Of a stretch of DNA of 64,000 bases, positions 28,639 through 38,297 are shown in pieces. The notes below the pieces were generated by a model. It was not told the DNA's origin and made no database searches. It worked only from the letters and a program-made list of their open reading frames with translations. Origin of the DNA: Streptomyces sp. NBC_01116 (GTDB lineage: Bacteria; Actinomycetota; Actinomycetes; Streptomycetales; Streptomycetaceae). Within the stretch, counting starts at the first letter, position 1, and every line of letters begins with the position of its first letter. The position numbers and the translations under genes were made by a program. The DNA lies in the NCBI RefSeq assembly GCF_041435495.1, contig NZ_CP108644.1, positions 372,001-436,000 of the forward strand, given 5' to 3'.

Positions 28639-29595
28639 CTACACCAGCTCCTTGTACGTGTCGTAGTCGGCGTCGGGCTCCCCGGTGGGCCGGTAGTGGT
28701 CCGGGTGGCGGGACCCCTGACCGGCACCGGCCCAGACGGGCTCGACGCGCAGCCCCATGCGCACCTGGTCGTACGGGATTCCGGCGATGCGCCCGTGCAG
28801 CGCCAGGTCGGCGCCGTCGAGGGCGATGTGGGCGTATACGTACGGGACTTCGATGTCGAGGTTCTTCGCTTTGATGTTGACGATGCAGAACGTGGTGACC
28901 GTGCCGCGCGGGCCGACCTCGACCTGTTCGGCGGTGGCGACCCCGCAGGTGGGGCAGGCTCCGCGCGGCGGGACGTAGACCTTGCGGCAGGCGGGGCAGC
29001 GTTCGCCGACCATGCGGTGGTCTTCGAGGGCGGTGAGGTAGGCGCTCTGGGCGCGGCCCGGGGTGTGGACGTAGTCGAGGCGGGCCGGGGTGACGATGCC
29101 GGTGACGGGGTCGGTGAACTCCCCGGTGTGCGGCGCGGGTTCGGAGTCGTCGGGCTCGCCGTCGTACGGCTCGAAGCAGGCGATGTCGGTGATGGCCCCG
29201 GTGCGGGTCGCCGCCCAGCGGATGCGGACGCGCATCCCGGCGCGCACGGCGTCCGGGCCCGGTGCGTCGAGGACGTGCAGGAGGGCGGTGGCGGCCCCGT
29301 CGAGGCGGACGAGCACCCAGGCGAAGGGGGTGCCGAGCGGCTGGTCGCGGCGTGGGGCCGGGTTCCACGCCCAGGTGGTGACGGTGCCGGTGGGGGCGAC
29401 CTCGACGAGGTCGCGGATCTCGTTCGCGGTGACGGGGTCGTACTCCACGGGCGGCACGAGCACCGTGCCGTCCTCCGTGCGGACGCCGAGGACGGTGCGT
29501 TCGCGCAGTCCGGTGAGGAAGGCGCTCTGGACGGGGCCGAGCGAGCGGGTGAAGGGGAACTCGACCACCAGCGGGGCGCTGAGGACGTCGGACAT
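28639..29595 (-). CDS. Tandem DUF35 (Zn-ribbon plus OB-fold) protein
   Basis: The 318-residue protein has two OB-fold halves. The second half carries a rubredoxin-like zinc ribbon, CPAC then CPTC near residues 200-220, just before the OB fold (VEVGPRGTVTTFCIV). The first half has an OB fold (VEVAPTGTVTTWAWN) without Cys pairs. DUF35 proteins bind thiolase-fold partners and acyl-CoA; in steroid side-chain cleavage the DUF35 part of ChsH2 is needed by the Ltp2 aldolase. Its place next to two Cys-poor thiolase-like genes fits such a complex. Confidence 0.85.
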   Translation of the reverse strand: MSDVLSAPLVVEFPFTRSLGPVQSAFLTGLRERTVLGVRTEDGTVLVPPVEYDPVTANEIRDLVEVAPTGTVTTWAWNPAPRRDQPLGTPFAWVLVRLDGAATALLHVLDAPGPDAVRAGMRVRIRWAATRTGAITDIACFEPYDGEPDDSEPAPHTGEFTDPVTGIVTPARLDYVHTPGRAQSAYLTALEDHRMVGERCPACRKVYVPPRGACPTCGVATAEQVEVGPRGTVTTFCIVNIKAKNLDIEVPYVYAHIALDGADLALHGRIAGIPYDQVRMGLRVEPVWAGAGQGSRHPDHYRPTGEPDADYDTYKELV

Positions 29596-29649
29596 GGCTG
29601 CTGCCTCCTTGCTGGGAGCGCTCAGGACGGGGAGCTGGATGCCCGGCGC

Positions 29650-30450
29650 TCAGGCGCGCCGGTAGACGGGCGGGCGCTTCTCCGCGAAGGCGCGCGCGCC
29701 CTCCTTGGCGTCCTCGGTGGCGAACACGGGCCAGCCGCGTTTGAGTTCGGCGGCCAGCGCCTCGCTCTCGGTCAGCTCGGCGCCCTCGTAGACCGAGGCC
29801 TTGACGGCCTCGACGGCGAGCGGCCCGCAGGCGTTGACCCGCTCGGCGACGGCGAGGGCCTCCTCCAGTGCGGTTCCGTCGGGCACGACCCTGCCGATCA
29901 GCCCGATGGCGGCGGCCTCCTCGGCGGTGTACGGGCGGCCGGTGAGGAGCATTTCGAGGGCGTGGGTGCGGGGGATCTGACGGGGCAGCCGGACGGTGGA
30001 GCCGCCGATCGGGAAGAGGCCCCGGCGGACCTCGAAGAGCCCGAAGGTGGCTCCCGCTCCGGCGACGCGGATGTCGGTGCCCTGGAGGATCTCGGTGCCG
30101 CCCGCGACACAGGCGCCCTCCACGGCGGCGATCACCGGCTTGCGCGGGCGGTGGTGGCGCAGCATCGCCTTCCAGTGGAGGTCCGGGTCGGCCGCCATCC
30201 GGTCCCGGTACTCCTCCCCCTCCATGCCGCCGCCCGCCAGGGCCTTGAGGTCCATGCCGGCGCAGAACGCGCCGCCCGCGCCGGTCAGGACGACGGAGCG
30301 GACCGTGTCGTCTGCGTCGGCCGCGAGCCAACCGTCGTACAGGCCGACGAGCATCGGCAGCGACAACGCGTTCCTGGCCTGTGGTCTGTTCAAGGTGAGC
30401 ACCAGCGTGGCGCCTTCACGCCGCACGGTGAGGTGTTCCGTACCGCCCAT
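29650..30450 (-). CDS. Enoyl-CoA hydratase/crotonase family protein
   Basis: The 266-residue crotonase-fold protein has the oxyanion-hole stretch GAGGAFCAGMDLKAL and VEGACVAGGTEILQGTDIRVA. The catalytic region reads LFEVRRGLFPIGGS; Glu is present there. It would hydrate or otherwise process an enoyl-CoA. It is the first gene of the minus-strand operon crotonase-DUF35-thiolase-thiolase and is divergent from the acyl-CoA synthetase. The shared promoter region carries an inverted repeat also found at 60.9 kb. Confidence 0.88.
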   Translation of the reverse strand: MGGTEHLTVRREGATLVLTLNRPQARNALSLPMLVGLYDGWLAADADDTVRSVVLTGAGGAFCAGMDLKALAGGGMEGEEYRDRMAADPDLHWKAMLRHHRPRKPVIAAVEGACVAGGTEILQGTDIRVAGAGATFGLFEVRRGLFPIGGSTVRLPRQIPRTHALEMLLTGRPYTAEEAAAIGLIGRVVPDGTALEEALAVAERVNACGPLAVEAVKASVYEGAELTESEALAAELKRGWPVFATEDAKEGARAFAEKRPPVYRRA

Positions 30451-30514
30451 GACCGACTCCTGTTCTCCAGACCTGGAACAGGTTGCAGGAGGAGGGGTCG
30501 CAGTTCAATAGTTT

Positions 30515-30531
30515 TCTGACTGCTCGTCAGA
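30515..30531. promoter_or_regulatory. Operator-like inverted repeat between crotonase and acyl-CoA synthetase genes
   Basis: The 17-bp site is TCTGAC-TGCTC-GTCAGA with flanking TT on both sides. It lies 65 bases before the crotonase start and 87 bases before the acyl-CoA synthetase start. It nearly matches the site at 60894-60910, which points to one TetR-type regulator for both loci. The regulator gene is not evident in the window. Confidence 0.7.
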
Positions 30532-30617
30532 TTGTTTCGACGCCACCTCTTCCCAGTTGTGCCGCCCGGCGCTCTAATGACGGCCGAGTCGCCAGTCACC
30601 CGGGGTCAGGAGGAACG

Positions 30618-32252
30618 GTGGAGTACAACCTTGCCGACCTGTTCGAATCGGTCGTCGACGCGGTGCCCGACCGCGAGGCGCTCCTGTACGTCGACCACCC
30701 CGGTACGGGCGCGGAGCGGCGGCTCACGTACGCGGAACTGGACGCCGCCGCCAACCGGATCGCCCACCACCTGATCGACGCGGGGATCCGGCCGGGCGAG
30801 CACCTGGGGCTGCACCTCTACAACGGGGTCGAATACCTTCAGACGGTACTGGGGGCCCTCAAGGCGCGGATCGTTCCGGTGAACGTCAACTACCGATATG
30901 TCGAGGAGGAGTTGGTCTATCTCTACCGGGACGCGGATCTGGCGGCACTGGTCTTCGACGGCGAGTTCGACGAGCGGGTCGCGGCGGCCGCCCCGCAGGC
31001 CCCGGGCCTGCGCCGACTGATCCGGGTGGGGCCCGCTCCCGCCGCTCCCCCCGCCGCGGCCCCGGCCGTGCCGGTCGTTCCGTTCACCGAGGCCGAGGCG
31101 TCGGGCTCGGCCGGGCGCGGTTTCGCCCCGCGCTCCGCCGACGACCAGTTCATCATCTACACCGGCGGCACGACCGGGATGCCGAAGGGCGTGATGTGGC
31201 GCCAGGAGGACCTCTTCTTCTCGGGCCTGGGCGGCGGAGCCCCGACCGGAGATCCGGTGAAATCGCCGCGCGAGCTGGCGGAACGCGTCGCCGCGGGCGG
31301 CGACGGGATCACCTTCTTCCCCACCCCGCCACTGATGCACGGCACGTCCACACTGACCGCGTTCATCGGCTTCAACTTCGGCCAACGGGTCGTTGTGCAC
31401 CGGAAGTTCGTACCCGCCGAGGTGCTGAGGACGATCGAGAGGGAGAAGGTCACCAGCGTGTCGCTGGTGGGCGACGCGATGTTGCTCCCGCTGATCGACT
31501 GCCTGAAGGGGCCGTCGCGCGGGACGGACTGCTCGTCGCTGTTCTCCGTCTCCAGCTCCGGGGCGATCATGTCGGACTCGGTGCGGGCGGAGTTCCAGGC
31601 GCTCGTGCCGACCGTGATGCTGCTGAACAACTTCGGCTCGTCGGAGTCCGGTTTCAACGGCACGGCCACCGCCGACTCGGGGCCGGAGAAGGGCTTCCGG
31701 GTGCAGGTCAACGCCCGTACGGCCGTGGTCGATCCGGTGACGTACGAGCCGGTGGCCCCCGGCGAGCCGGGCCGCATCGCCCAGCGCGGACATGTCCCGC
31801 TCGGCTACTACAACGACCCGGCCAAGACCGCCGACACCTTCTTCCGCAGAGGCGAGGAGCGGTGGGTGCTGCTGGGCGACATGGCGACCGTGGACGCGGA
31901 CGGCATCGTCACCGTGCTCGGCCGGGGCTCCCAGTGCATCAACACCGGGGGCGAGAAGGTGTATCCGGAGGAGGTCGAGCAGGCGCTCAAGGCCCATCCG
32001 GACGTGTACGACGCCCTCGTCGCGGGCGTGCCCGACGAGCGCTGGGGCAACCGGGTCGCCGCCGTGGTCCAACTGCGCACGGACGCTGGGGCGTTGACAC
32101 TGGAGGGGGTGCAGGCGCACTGCCGCACCCGGCTCGCCGGCTACAAGGTCCCCCGCGCGCTGGTGCTCGCCGACCGGATCCGGCGCTCGCCGAGCGGCAA
32201 GGCGGACTACCGGTGGGCGAAAGCGGTGGCGGCGGGAACCGAGCGGCCCTGA
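30618..32252 (+). CDS. Acyl-CoA synthetase (AMP-forming, FadD-like)
   Basis: The 544-residue adenylate-forming enzyme has the P-loop-like IYTGGTTGMPKGV, the aromatic/ATP region LNNFGSSESG, and the C-terminal hinge GRGSQCINTGGEKVYP, with SPSGKADYRW carrying the catalytic Lys. It would activate a carboxylic acid to its CoA thioester and feed the divergent crotonase/thiolase operon. The length and the GTG start at 30618 (AGGAGG site four bases before) favour this start over longer frames. The exact acid is unknown; sterol-like or branched acids are possible by context. Confidence 0.9.
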   Translation: MEYNLADLFESVVDAVPDREALLYVDHPGTGAERRLTYAELDAAANRIAHHLIDAGIRPGEHLGLHLYNGVEYLQTVLGALKARIVPVNVNYRYVEEELVYLYRDADLAALVFDGEFDERVAAAAPQAPGLRRLIRVGPAPAAPPAAAPAVPVVPFTEAEASGSAGRGFAPRSADDQFIIYTGGTTGMPKGVMWRQEDLFFSGLGGGAPTGDPVKSPRELAERVAAGGDGITFFPTPPLMHGTSTLTAFIGFNFGQRVVVHRKFVPAEVLRTIEREKVTSVSLVGDAMLLPLIDCLKGPSRGTDCSSLFSVSSSGAIMSDSVRAEFQALVPTVMLLNNFGSSESGFNGTATADSGPEKGFRVQVNARTAVVDPVTYEPVAPGEPGRIAQRGHVPLGYYNDPAKTADTFFRRGEERWVLLGDMATVDADGIVTVLGRGSQCINTGGEKVYPEEVEQALKAHPDVYDALVAGVPDERWGNRVAAVVQLRTDAGALTLEGVQAHCRTRLAGYKVPRALVLADRIRRSPSGKADYRWAKAVAAGTERP

Positions 32253-32398
32253 GCCGCCGCCGGGACCGGTCGCCACTCCTGTGTCCCGACCCCTCGAGGC
32301 CTTGCCCGCCCGGTCCGGAACAGCGAAGCATCCGGATCGCCCTGACCGACGGCACCGAACGCGAACGGCACACCGCCCCCGGCCCGGCCGGACTCCTC

Positions 32399-33112
32399 GT
32401 GTCCTCCGGCATCCCTCTGCTCGTGCCGGTACCCGCAGACTACGGAGAACTGTCCCGGAGTCTGTTCCGGCACGGCCGCCACGCGGTCTTCCGGGACACG
32501 CCGCGCGCCGCCTGTACCTGCGACTGCCCCTGGGACGACGACGAGGAGTGCGCGTGCGCGTGTGCCTGCCCCCTGTGCGCGGGCGACGGCGTGGATGACG
32601 AGGAGGCGTGGCTGACGGTGGTCGAAGCCGACCCCGCCGCCGATCCGACACGCCTCGCGTTCCCCGGCACCGAACGCCGCCGACAGATCTGCACCTGGTC
32701 CTGGGAGCCGGGAGAGACCCACTACGACGGCCCCGGTGTGTGGATCGGTGAGACGGACCTGGTGATGGCCACCGTCCGGTACGACGGCGCCGTGCGCGTG
32801 CCGAAGCAGGGGTTCGTGACCCGCCGTCCGATCGGTGAGGACCCCTCGGGCACCCCCCGGTGGGTGTTCCCCGTCGACCGCACCGCGACCGCGCTCGACA
32901 TCGACCCTTCCACCGACACCGTCCTCGTGGCCCTGAGCGACGGTGAGCTGATCGCCCTGGACGCGACGACCGGCACGCTCCGTGCCCGAGGACACGTCCA
33001 CGTTCGCGGGATCCCCGTCATTCCCACGGCCCTGACCGTCACCGGCCCCGGCCGGCTCCTCCTGGGCACCAGCGACGGCCGCGTCCTCACCTGTCGCCCG
33101 GGACCCGGCTGA
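32399..33112 (+). CDS. Hypothetical protein with a cysteine-rich cluster
   Basis: About 237 residues from GTG 32399. Near residues 35-63 lie CTCDCPW, an acidic spacer, then CACACACPLC, ten or so Cys in about 25 residues, which could bind zinc or an iron-sulphur cluster or form disulphides. The C-terminal half looks beta-rich and propeller-like (VFPVDRTATALDIDPSTD, DGELIALDATTGTLRA). The start is uncertain: the same frame reads sensibly upstream (SIRIALTDGTERE) but has no start codon there. I do not recognise a family. It follows the acyl-CoA synthetase gene by 146 bases. Confidence 0.55.
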   Translation: MSSGIPLLVPVPADYGELSRSLFRHGRHAVFRDTPRAACTCDCPWDDDEECACACACPLCAGDGVDDEEAWLTVVEADPAADPTRLAFPGTERRRQICTWSWEPGETHYDGPGVWIGETDLVMATVRYDGAVRVPKQGFVTRRPIGEDPSGTPRWVFPVDRTATALDIDPSTDTVLVALSDGELIALDATTGTLRARGHVHVRGIPVIPTALTVTGPGRLLLGTSDGRVLTCRPGPG

Positions 33113-33427
33113 CGCCCGGGCGTCCTGCTCGCACGTCTCCCGAACGGCAGCAGGTCCCGCGGCGACGAACCCGGCCGCGGCGACACGGGGCGGGCCGGTG
33201 CGCGCCCGTTCACGTGGGCCATACAGGCGTGGTGGCCGCCGTCATGACGTGTCCGCGGTGTTTCTTCACCGGGAGTACGCGGCGGACGTGATCGTCTCTG
33301 AATCAGTGCCTGCCTGCGCGCGGTGCGAACCTTCGATCGGCAGTGCACGAAGGCATGCGATCGCGGCACGCGCCCGGGCGGGGTGTCGAGTCGTTCGTCA
33401 TCACCACTGATCTCGGAAAGGCGTGAG
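33113..33427 (+). promoter_or_regulatory. Control region of the crtEIBV operon
   Basis: A 315-base gap without a gene. At 33322-33335 it contains GGTGCGAACCTTCG, matched at 12 of 14 bases by GGTACGAACCCTCG (41838-41851) just upstream of crtY. GCGAACC could also serve as an ECF-type -35 element. No lit-type sigma factor or MerR gene is in the window. Confidence 0.35.
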
Positions 33428-34699
33428 ATGGGCCGTCGCCAGCCTACGGAACACTCGTTCGGCGATCCTTCGCGTCCGGCCCACAAGATGGGCGCCAGCC
33501 ACCACACCCCGTCGTGCGAGGACGCCCGGGTCGTGGACTCGGACGTGGTCGACGCTCTCCTGCGCACCGCACGGGCGGTGCTGGCGGACCGGATCGACGA
33601 GGCGGTGCGGAGCGACGCCTCGTTCTGCGAGGAGCTGGCACGGCGGGTCGCCGACTTCACGCTGGAGGGCGGCAAGCGGATGCGGCCCCGTCTTCTGTGG
33701 TGGGGGATGCGCTCCTGCGGTGCGGCGGAGACCGCGGCCGCGCTGCGGCTCGGGGTGGCGCTGGAGCTGGTCCAGAGCTGCGCGCTGATCCACGACGATG
33801 TGATGGACCGCTCGCGGCTCCGCCGGGGGAAGCCGGCCGTGCACATCGGTCTGGCAGAACGTGCGGGCCTCTCGCCGGACTCCGAGCGGGGTTCCGCCTT
33901 CGGCACCTCGGCCGCCGTGCTGGCGGGTGATCTCGCACTGGTCTGGGCCGACGACACGGTGGCGGAGACCGTGCTGTCCGCCATCCAGCGTCGTCGGATC
34001 GGCGCCCTGTGGCGGGCCATGCGGACCGAGATGGTCGCCGGGCAGTACCTGGATCTGCGTGGCCAGGTCAGCGGTGGGTCATCAGTGGCGCAAGCCTTGC
34101 GGACCGCCTGTCTCAAGAGCGCTTCGTACTCCGTCGAGCGGCCGCTGGCGATCGGTGCCGCCCTGGCGGGCGCCGATGAGCCGACCACCGACGCTCTGCG
34201 CTCCGCGGGCCGGTGTGCCGGTATCGCGTTTCAGCTGCGGGACGATCTGCTCGGGGTCTTCGGCGACCCGGCGCTGACCGGCAAGCCCTCCGGAGACGAT
34301 ATCCGCGAGGGCAAGTCGACCTACCTGCTCGCTGTCGGCCGGAGGCGGGCCGAAGCGGCGGGCGACGAAGGAGCGCTGGCCGTTCTCGGCCGCGTCACCG
34401 GCAACGCCGATCTCACCGAGGAGGATCTCGCGGACGTACGCGGCGTGCTGGAGGTGACGGGGGCGCGCGCCCATGTGGAGCGGAAGGCGGAGCGCCTCCA
34501 CGACCACGCCGTACGCCGTCTGGGCCAGGCCGTCGACGTGGACGCGCACGGCGGCCGCCAGCTGTTCGGTCTGCTGAGCGCGGTCTCCGGAGGGCGGACC
34601 GGCCACTCCGCCACCGCCGGCGAGACGCATGGCAGCGGCACCGGGGCGGCGGGCGCCTGTCCGGTCCTGATCGCGACCGAAGGAGGTCATGCCGGGTGA
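33428..34699 (+). CDS. crtE: Geranylgeranyl diphosphate synthase (polyprenyl synthetase)
   Basis: The 423-residue trans-prenyltransferase has the first Asp-rich motif DDVMD (123-127) followed by RSRLRRG, and the second, DDLLG (272-276) in FQLRDDLLGVFGD. It makes geranylgeranyl diphosphate for phytoene synthesis. The first 40 residues are extra and polar. ATG 33428 has a GGAAAGG site. Its stop codon overlaps the crtI start as GTGA, so the crtEIBV genes are translationally coupled. Confidence 0.93.
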   Translation: MGRRQPTEHSFGDPSRPAHKMGASHHTPSCEDARVVDSDVVDALLRTARAVLADRIDEAVRSDASFCEELARRVADFTLEGGKRMRPRLLWWGMRSCGAAETAAALRLGVALELVQSCALIHDDVMDRSRLRRGKPAVHIGLAERAGLSPDSERGSAFGTSAAVLAGDLALVWADDTVAETVLSAIQRRRIGALWRAMRTEMVAGQYLDLRGQVSGGSSVAQALRTACLKSASYSVERPLAIGAALAGADEPTTDALRSAGRCAGIAFQLRDDLLGVFGDPALTGKPSGDDIREGKSTYLLAVGRRRAEAAGDEGALAVLGRVTGNADLTEEDLADVRGVLEVTGARAHVERKAERLHDHAVRRLGQAVDVDAHGGRQLFGLLSAVSGGRTGHSATAGETHGSGTGAAGACPVLIATEGGHAG

Positions 34700-36219
34700 T
34701 CACGGTCAAGGGGCCGGTCGACCATGTGGTGGTGGTCGGTGCCGGTCTGGCAGGACTGGCCGCCGCACTGCACCTTCTGGGCGCGGGCCGCCGCGTGACG
34801 GTCGTCGAGCAGGAGGACGTGCCCGGGGGCCGGGCCGGGCTGCTGCGGTCGGGAGGCTTCCGTATCGACACCGGGCCGACCGTGCTGACGATGCCGGATC
34901 TGGTGGAGGAGGCCTTCGCCGCGGTCGGGGAGCGGATGGCCGACCGGCTGGAGCTGATCCCGCTGGCCCCCGCCTACCGGGCCCGGTTCGCCGACGGGTC
35001 CCAGCTCGACGTGCACACCGACGGTGCCGCGATGGAGGCCGCCGTCGAGGAGTTCGCGGGGGCCCGGCAGGCGGTCGGCTACCGGCGGCTGCGAAGCTGG
35101 CTGGAGCGCCTCTACCGGGTACAGATGCGCCGTTTCATCGACACCAACTTCGACTCACCGCTCCAGCTCGCCCATCCCGACCTGGCCCGCCTCGCGGCGC
35201 TCGGCGGCTTCGGCCGGCTCGACGCGCGGATCGGGCACTTCGTCTCGGACGAACGGCTGCGCAGGGTCTTCTCCTTCCAGGCGCTGTACGCGGGTGTGCC
35301 GCCGGCCCGGGCGCTGGCCGCGTACGCGGTGATCGCCTACATGGACACGGTGGCCGGTGTGTACTTCCCCCGGGGCGGCATGCACGCGTTGCCCCGGGCG
35401 ATGGCGGACGCGGCCGCCGACGCGGGAGCCTGTCTCCGCTACGGACAGAGGGTGACCCGGCTGGAGCGCTCGGGCGACCGGGTCACCGCTGTCGTCACCG
35501 ACCAGGAGCGCATTCCGTGCGACGCGGTCGTGCTGACCCCTGATCTCCCCATCAGCTACCGACTGCTCGGCCGCAGTCCGCATCGGCCGCTGGCTCTGCG
35601 ACACTCGCCGTCCGCGGTGATCCTGCACGCGGGCACGGATCGCACCTGGCCGGACCTGGCGCACCACACCATCTCCTTCGGCGCGGCCTGGAAGAGCACC
35701 TTCCACGAGCTCACCCGCACCGGACAGCTGATGTCGGACCCCTCGCTCCTCATCACCCGGCCCACCGCGACCGACCCCTCTCTCGCACCGCCGGGCAAGC
35801 ACCTCCACTACGTGCTGGCTCCCTGCCCGAACACCGAGGTCGGGCCCGGCGTCCGGGAATGGCGGGAGCTGGGACCCCGCTACCGGGACGAGCTGCTGGC
35901 CGAGCTGGAGCGCCGCGAGATGCCCGGTCTCGGCGCGGCGATCGAGGAGGAGGGGCTGGTCACACCGGTCGACTGGACCGCACAGGGGCATGCGGCGGGC
36001 ACCCCCTTCTCCGTGGCCCACACCTTTCCCCAGACCGGCCCCTTCCGGCCGCGCAACCTGGTGCGGGGCACGGTCAACGCCGTCCTCGCCGGCTGCGGCA
36101 CCACGCCCGGCGTCGGCGTGCCGACCGTCCTGATCTCCGGGAAGCTGGCTGCGGAGAGGATCACCGGCCCCCGCATCACCCGGACCCCGCGCCCTGCCCC
36201 GAGAGGTTCCAGCGCATGA
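34696..36219 (+). CDS. crtI: Phytoene desaturase
   Basis: The 507-residue FAD enzyme has the N-terminal dinucleotide motif [16 protein letters not shown], the CrtI block [21 protein letters not shown], and the C-terminal signature near [27 protein letters not shown]. It converts phytoene to lycopene in successive steps. GTG 34696 overlaps the crtE stop and follows an AGGAGG site. Its ATGA end overlaps crtB. Confidence 0.95.
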   Translation: MITVKGPVDHVVVVGAGLAGLAAALHLLGAGRRVTVVEQEDVPGGRAGLLRSGGFRIDTGPTVLTMPDLVEEAFAAVGERMADRLELIPLAPAYRARFADGSQLDVHTDGAAMEAAVEEFAGARQAVGYRRLRSWLERLYRVQMRRFIDTNFDSPLQLAHPDLARLAALGGFGRLDARIGHFVSDERLRRVFSFQALYAGVPPARALAAYAVIAYMDTVAGVYFPRGGMHALPRAMADAAADAGACLRYGQRVTRLERSGDRVTAVVTDQERIPCDAVVLTPDLPISYRLLGRSPHRPLALRHSPSAVILHAGTDRTWPDLAHHTISFGAAWKSTFHELTRTGQLMSDPSLLITRPTATDPSLAPPGKHLHYVLAPCPNTEVGPGVREWRELGPRYRDELLAELERREMPGLGAAIEEEGLVTPVDWTAQGHAAGTPFSVAHTFPQTGPFRPRNLVRGTVNAVLAGCGTTPGVGVPTVLISGKLAAERITGPRITRTPRPAPRGSSA

Positions 36220-37247
36220 CCGACCACGAACTCGACGCAGCAGGCATCCACGACCCCGCGCTACGGGCCGCGTACACCCGCTGCCGCGTTCTGAACGCGC
36301 GTCACGGCAAGACCTACTTCCTCGCGACGCGGCTCCTTCCCGTCGGCCGGAGGCCGGCCGTCCACGCCCTGTACGGCTTCGCCCGCCGGGCCGACGACAT
36401 CGTCGACGACCTCGACACCACAGCCACGCCGGGAGAACGTGCCCGCGCCCTGCTCACCCTGGAAGCCCAGCTGGAGGCGGGGTTGCGGGGGGCCCGGGCC
36501 GCCGAGCCGGTGATCCGTGCCCTGGCCGACACGGCGGGCCGGTACGGCATCGACCACCGGCACTTCACCGACTTCCTGTCCTCCATGCGCAGCGACCTGA
36601 CGGTCGGCGGGTACGCCTCGTACGAGGAACTCGGCCGGTACATGCACGGTTCGGCAGCGGTGATCGGCCTTCAGATGCTGCCGGTGCTCGGGACGGTGGT
36701 GGCGCGCGAGGAAGCGGCACCGCACGCGGCCGCCCTCGGTGTCGCCTTCCAGCTGACCAACTTCCTGCGGGACGTGGGCGAGGACCTGGACCGGGGCCGG
36801 CTCTATCTGCCGGCCGAGCTGCTGGCCGCGCACGGGGTGGACCGGGAACGCTTCGAGTGGAGCCGGAGCACGGGGCTGCGGGACAGCCGGATCACCGATG
36901 TCGTGCGGGCCGCGGCGGCCCACAACCGAGCCGTCTACCGGGCCGCCCTGCCGGGCATCGCGATGCTCGCCCCGGTGTCGCGGCCCTGCATCCGTACGGC
37001 GTTCGTGCTGTACAGCGGCATCCTCGACGCGATCGAGGCGGACGGGTACGCGGTGCTGCACCGCCGGGCGGTCGTCCCGCGCCGACGACGGGCCGTCGTG
37101 GCGCTGGACGGGCTGGTGCGGGCGGTCGCCGTACGCACGGTGCGCCGGAGCCGGGCGGACGCGGACGCGGCGGTCGGGTCCTCCGAGCCGTCCCGGCCGG
37201 CGCGGACGGTCGCAGCCCCGGCCTCGGTACGGGAGGAGGCCGTATGA
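36216..37247 (+). CDS. crtB: Phytoene synthase
   Basis: The 343-residue squalene/phytoene synthase-fold enzyme has both Asp-rich motifs: [10 protein letters not shown] and [16 protein letters not shown]. It condenses two geranylgeranyl diphosphates to phytoene. A start ATG overlaps the crtI stop, and its own stop overlaps the crtV start, all as ATGA. The last 40 residues are a variable Ala/Arg-rich tail. Confidence 0.95.
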   Translation: MTDHELDAAGIHDPALRAAYTRCRVLNARHGKTYFLATRLLPVGRRPAVHALYGFARRADDIVDDLDTTATPGERARALLTLEAQLEAGLRGARAAEPVIRALADTAGRYGIDHRHFTDFLSSMRSDLTVGGYASYEELGRYMHGSAAVIGLQMLPVLGTVVAREEAAPHAAALGVAFQLTNFLRDVGEDLDRGRLYLPAELLAAHGVDRERFEWSRSTGLRDSRITDVVRAAAAHNRAVYRAALPGIAMLAPVSRPCIRTAFVLYSGILDAIEADGYAVLHRRAVVPRRRRAVVALDGLVRAVAVRTVRRSRADADAAVGSSEPSRPARTVAAPASVREEAV

Positions 37248-38260
37248 GGCCGGCGGCACGACGCCCACGATCCGGTCGTATTCCGTTGCGGCTGCGGCGC
37301 GCGCCCGTCCCGTGGGAGCGTCAGGCACCCACGTGGCGCGAAGCGAGACCCTCGCTCATCACGGAGGCCCTGAAGCGTGCGCGGAGCAGGCCTTCCGGCA
37401 ATTGGTACGTCATCGGAGCCTCTCGCGCCCTTCCTCCCGGAAAGGCCCTCGGGGTCACGGTCGGCACCACCGAAGTGGTGGCGTGGCGCGACGGCGAGGG
37501 AAAGCTGCGCACCGGCCCGGGCGCCTGCCCGCACCTGGGGGCGCCGCTGCGCGACAGCCCCGTACGCTGCGGCACGCTGGTCTGCCACTGGCACGGACTC
37601 GCGCTGGACGGCGGACCGTTCGCCGGATGGGAGCCCTACCCCGCCTTCGACGACGGGGTCCTTCTCTGGGTGCGGCTCGACCGCGTGGGGGGCGAGTCCC
37701 CTTCGGAACGTCCCCGCGTACCCTCACGGCCGGGGGCGCGGGACGCCGTGGAGGCGGTCTACTCCGGCGTAGGCCGCTGCGAGCCGGAGGACGTGGTGGC
37801 CAACCGCCTGGATCCGTGGCACGGCGCGTGGTTCCACCCGTACTCCTTCGTGGACCTGACGGTGACGGGTACGCCCGCCGACGGCCCGGCGGACGACGAC
37901 GGGTTCACCGTCAACGTCTCCTTCAAGCTGGCCGGGCGACTGGTGGTTCCGGTCCGGGCCCGGTTCACGGCGCCCGGGCCCCGTACCGTCGTCATGCACA
38001 TCGTCGAGGGCGAGGGCGCGGGGTCCGTCGTGGAGACCCATGCCACCCCCCTCGCTCCGGACGAGTGGGGCAGACCCCGCACCGCCGTGACGGAGGCACT
38101 GGTCGCGGCGTCGGACCGTCGTGGATTCGCCGTGGCCCGGGCGGCCGCTCCGTTGCTGCGCCCACTGATGCGCGCCACGGCCGGCCGGTTGTGGCGGGAC
38201 GATCTGGCGTACGCGGAGAGGCGCTGGGAACTCCGCGACAGGGGGGCGTTCCCGGGCTGA
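37244..38260 (+). CDS. crtV: Rieske [2Fe-2S] protein of the carotenoid operon (CrtV position)
   Basis: The 338-residue protein has a Rieske ligand set C95-P-H97 and C114-H-W-H117 (CPHLGAPL then CHWHG). A larger domain follows, with a possible mononuclear iron region ([16 protein letters not shown]), like DUF5914/Rieske oxygenases. It occupies the crtV slot of the Streptomyces crtEIBV operon. It may feed electrons to, or act with, the aromatic-ring-forming CrtU, but its reaction is not established from sequence. Overlap with crtB shows coupling. Confidence 0.82.
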   Translation: MRPAARRPRSGRIPLRLRRAPVPWERQAPTWREARPSLITEALKRARSRPSGNWYVIGASRALPPGKALGVTVGTTEVVAWRDGEGKLRTGPGACPHLGAPLRDSPVRCGTLVCHWHGLALDGGPFAGWEPYPAFDDGVLLWVRLDRVGGESPSERPRVPSRPGARDAVEAVYSGVGRCEPEDVVANRLDPWHGAWFHPYSFVDLTVTGTPADGPADDDGFTVNVSFKLAGRLVVPVRARFTAPGPRTVVMHIVEGEGAGSVVETHATPLAPDEWGRPRTAVTEALVAASDRRGFAVARAAAPLLRPLMRATAGRLWRDDLAYAERRWELRDRGAFPG

Positions 38261-38297
38261 CGAGCGACCCTTTTCGTGAAGCTCCGCAGGCCCTCCG

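Noticed and set aside
27406..30519. A 1037-codon plus-strand open frame over the crotonase/DUF35/thiolase genes
   Set aside because: It is Gly/Val/Arg-rich low-complexity sequence antisense to four recognisable genes and has no domain.
33428..34699. CrtE second Asp motif DDLLG as a loss of function
   Set aside because: The change of the last Asp is common in actinobacterial polyprenyl synthases annotated as geranylgeranyl diphosphate synthases, so it is not odd here.
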